From the NCBI GenBank assembly GCA_028874675.1, contig JAPPJA010000101.1, positions 1 to 5,369 on the forward strand: DNA of 5,369 bases. The letters run 5' to 3'. A model generated the notes under the pieces. It had not been told where the DNA came from, searched no databases, and saw only the letters and a program-made list of their open reading frames with translations. Below, piece by piece: positions 4,057 through 5,369 of the stretch. Source of the DNA: Chloroflexota bacterium (lineage in GTDB: Bacteria > Chloroflexota > Dehalococcoidia > Lucifugimonadales > UBA3495). The position numbers and the translations under genes are program-made. The stretch's first letter is position 1; the number at the start of each line of letters is the position of its first letter.

Positions 4057-5319
4057 ATGCTTATTGGCCACTTCACCGAGCAGCCCTGGCAGGATGAAAA
4101 CTCCGGCCTGATGGGCACCCAGTCCATGGACCTGAGCATCAGCAACGAACACTACAACCCCAACGTCGGCGCCAGCCTGTACAACCGCTACCTGGACGAA
4201 AAGGTGTACGCCGAGGAAATGGGCTTCGATGCCCTGATGCTCAACGAGCACCACAGCACGCCCTTCTGCATGCAGGGCGTCACCAACGTCGGCGCCTCCA
4301 TCCTGGCCCGCATCACCAACAAGGCCAAGATAATCATCCTGGGCAACGTCCTCCCCATCTGGGACGACCCCCTGTGGCTGGCCGAGCAGCTGGCCATGAT
4401 CGACATGATCTCTCACGGCCGCCTGGTGTCCGGCTTTGTCCGGGGCGGTGGCCGCGAAAGCTACTCCCACAACTCTCCGCCCCACTTCAACCGGGAGCGC
4501 TTCGAGGAGGCCCACGACTTCCTGATCAAGGCCTGGACCACTCCCGGCCCCTGGCGCTGGGAGGGCAAGCACTACCACTACCGCTACGTCAATCCCTGGA
4601 TGCGGCCCCTGCAGCAGCCCCATCCGCCCATCTGGATTCCCTCCACCGTCAGCGTGGAGACCGTCAAGTGGACTGCCGAGAAGGCCTACCCCCTGGTCCT
4701 CCTGGCCACCAGGCTGGAACCCACCAAGGAGGCTTTCGAGCTTTACCATGAGACCGCCGCCGAGTTCGGCCACAAGTCCGGAACCCAGAACGTGGCCTAC
4801 CTGTGGAAGGTTCACGTGGACGAGACCGAGGAGAAGGCCGAGGAAGTGGGCCGCAAGTACCTGTCCGGCGTCAGCAATCCCTTCCTCGCCGGTAATGAGG
4901 GACAGGTCAATCCTGCTATTATGAGCCTGCCAGGCCATACTTCTCGGACTTCCCGCCGCCTGTCCGCCACCGCCTTCGGCCCCGCCGGACGCTTCGGCAC
5001 CAACCGCCGGCCCTACGAGGACCAGGCCGCCGACTACAGCATCATCTCCGGCACTCCCAAGACGGTTATTCCCAAGATCCGTCACGTCCTGGAGTACCTG
5101 CGTCCCGGCAGCGTCTTCTTCTGGGATGGCGATGGCGCCATGTCCCACGACGACCAGATGCGCAGCCTCCGCCTCATGGGCCAGGAGGTCATCCCCGCCG
5201 TCCGCGAAATGGCCAAGGAGCTGGAGCTCTACAGCCCCTTCGAGAAAGACACCAAGACCGGCGAGTTCATCACCGACCCCGCCGACCAGCTGGCCGAACC
5301 CGTCCCCGCCGACAACTAG
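4057..5319 (+). CDS. Luciferase-like (LLM class) flavin-dependent monooxygenase
   Basis: This encodes a complete 420-residue cytoplasmic enzyme of the bacterial-luciferase-like TIM-barrel family, which uses reduced FMN or F420 and O2 or an organic substrate. Seen in order: a barrel opening with DLSISNEHYN (25-34), YAEEMGFDALMLNEHHSTP (51-69), GASILARITNKAKIIILGNV (79-98), a block ending MIDMISHGRLVSGFVRG (114-130) typical of the family, NRERFEEAHDFLIKAW (145-160), PPIWIPSTVS (190-199), and the late SGTPKTVIPKI segment (331-341). The substrate cannot be read from sequence. Paralogues of this family are strongly expanded in SAR202 Chloroflexota and are proposed to oxidise recalcitrant organic matter; that link is inference here. 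ATG 4057 is backed by GAGGT at 4046-4050, 6 bp upstream. Codons strongly favour C or G in third position, unlike the accessory genes to the left. After the stop, 5320-5369 shows no gene or clear terminator. Confidence 0.92.
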   Translation: MLIGHFTEQPWQDENSGLMGTQSMDLSISNEHYNPNVGASLYNRYLDEKVYAEEMGFDALMLNEHHSTPFCMQGVTNVGASILARITNKAKIIILGNVLPIWDDPLWLAEQLAMIDMISHGRLVSGFVRGGGRESYSHNSPPHFNRERFEEAHDFLIKAWTTPGPWRWEGKHYHYRYVNPWMRPLQQPHPPIWIPSTVSVETVKWTAEKAYPLVLLATRLEPTKEAFELYHETAAEFGHKSGTQNVAYLWKVHVDETEEKAEEVGRKYLSGVSNPFLAGNEGQVNPAIMSLPGHTSRTSRRLSATAFGPAGRFGTNRRPYEDQAADYSIISGTPKTVIPKIRHVLEYLRPGSVFFWDGDGAMSHDDQMRSLRLMGQEVIPAVREMAKELELYSPFEKDTKTGEFITDPADQLAEPVPADN

Positions 5320-5369
5320 TACTCAGTCAAACTTGGTTTTAAGGGTCTTAGAATTTTCCCTGGGAAGTT

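Noticed and set aside
3931..5148. Long open frame on the minus strand (405 codons) opposite the monooxygenase
   Set aside because: It is the antisense shadow of a GC-rich gene with strong third-position C/G bias. The translation is low-complexity Gly/Val/Ala-rich and matches no family, while the plus strand encodes a complete recognised enzyme.

Overview
The window reads as chromosomal DNA from a GC-rich bacterium. The best guess is Chloroflexota (SAR202/Dehalococcoidia-like). This rests on the type of luciferase-like flavoprotein at the right end, the helix-turn-helix plus small helical protein pair, and the intergenic TTCGTG repeats. The placement is an inference from recognition, not from any marker gene.

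Left part (1-960). The 3' end of an alpha/beta hydrolase gene is followed at once by a small DUF2283 gene whose ribosome-binding site lies inside the hydrolase's last codons. Just downstream sits a decayed second copy of the hydrolase tail, which has lost 24 bp between two 11-bp repeats. Next comes a 95-residue GIY-YIG nuclease gene enclosed by a 32-bp inverted repeat with one mismatch. The left arm of that repeat supplies part of the nuclease's ribosome-binding site.

Middle part (960-2640). This is an AT-richer accessory stretch. It holds a perfect 38-bp tandem duplication and a previously hidden minus-strand gene (1443 down to 1115) that is continuous except for one frameshift at a run of six T. 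It also holds a lone third copy of the GIY-YIG flanking repeat, then a complete HNH endonuclease gene with an uncharacterised N-terminal domain.

Right part (2640-5369). Three rightward genes follow: a helix-turn-helix protein (GTG start), a small helical protein of unknown function (TTG start), and a 420-residue luciferase-like flavin-dependent monooxygenase. Each is preceded by short arrays of the hexamer TTCGTG, repeated every 10 bp and always on the same strand. These arrays are the most systematic unexplained feature of the window.

The genes do not form one pathway. The picture is two ordinary metabolic genes at the edges (hydrolase and monooxygenase) with an accessory region between them. 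That region is rich in small nucleases, repeats, duplicated fragments and broken genes, which points to repeated insertion and decay. No complete transposon, CRISPR array, tRNA or rRNA was found.
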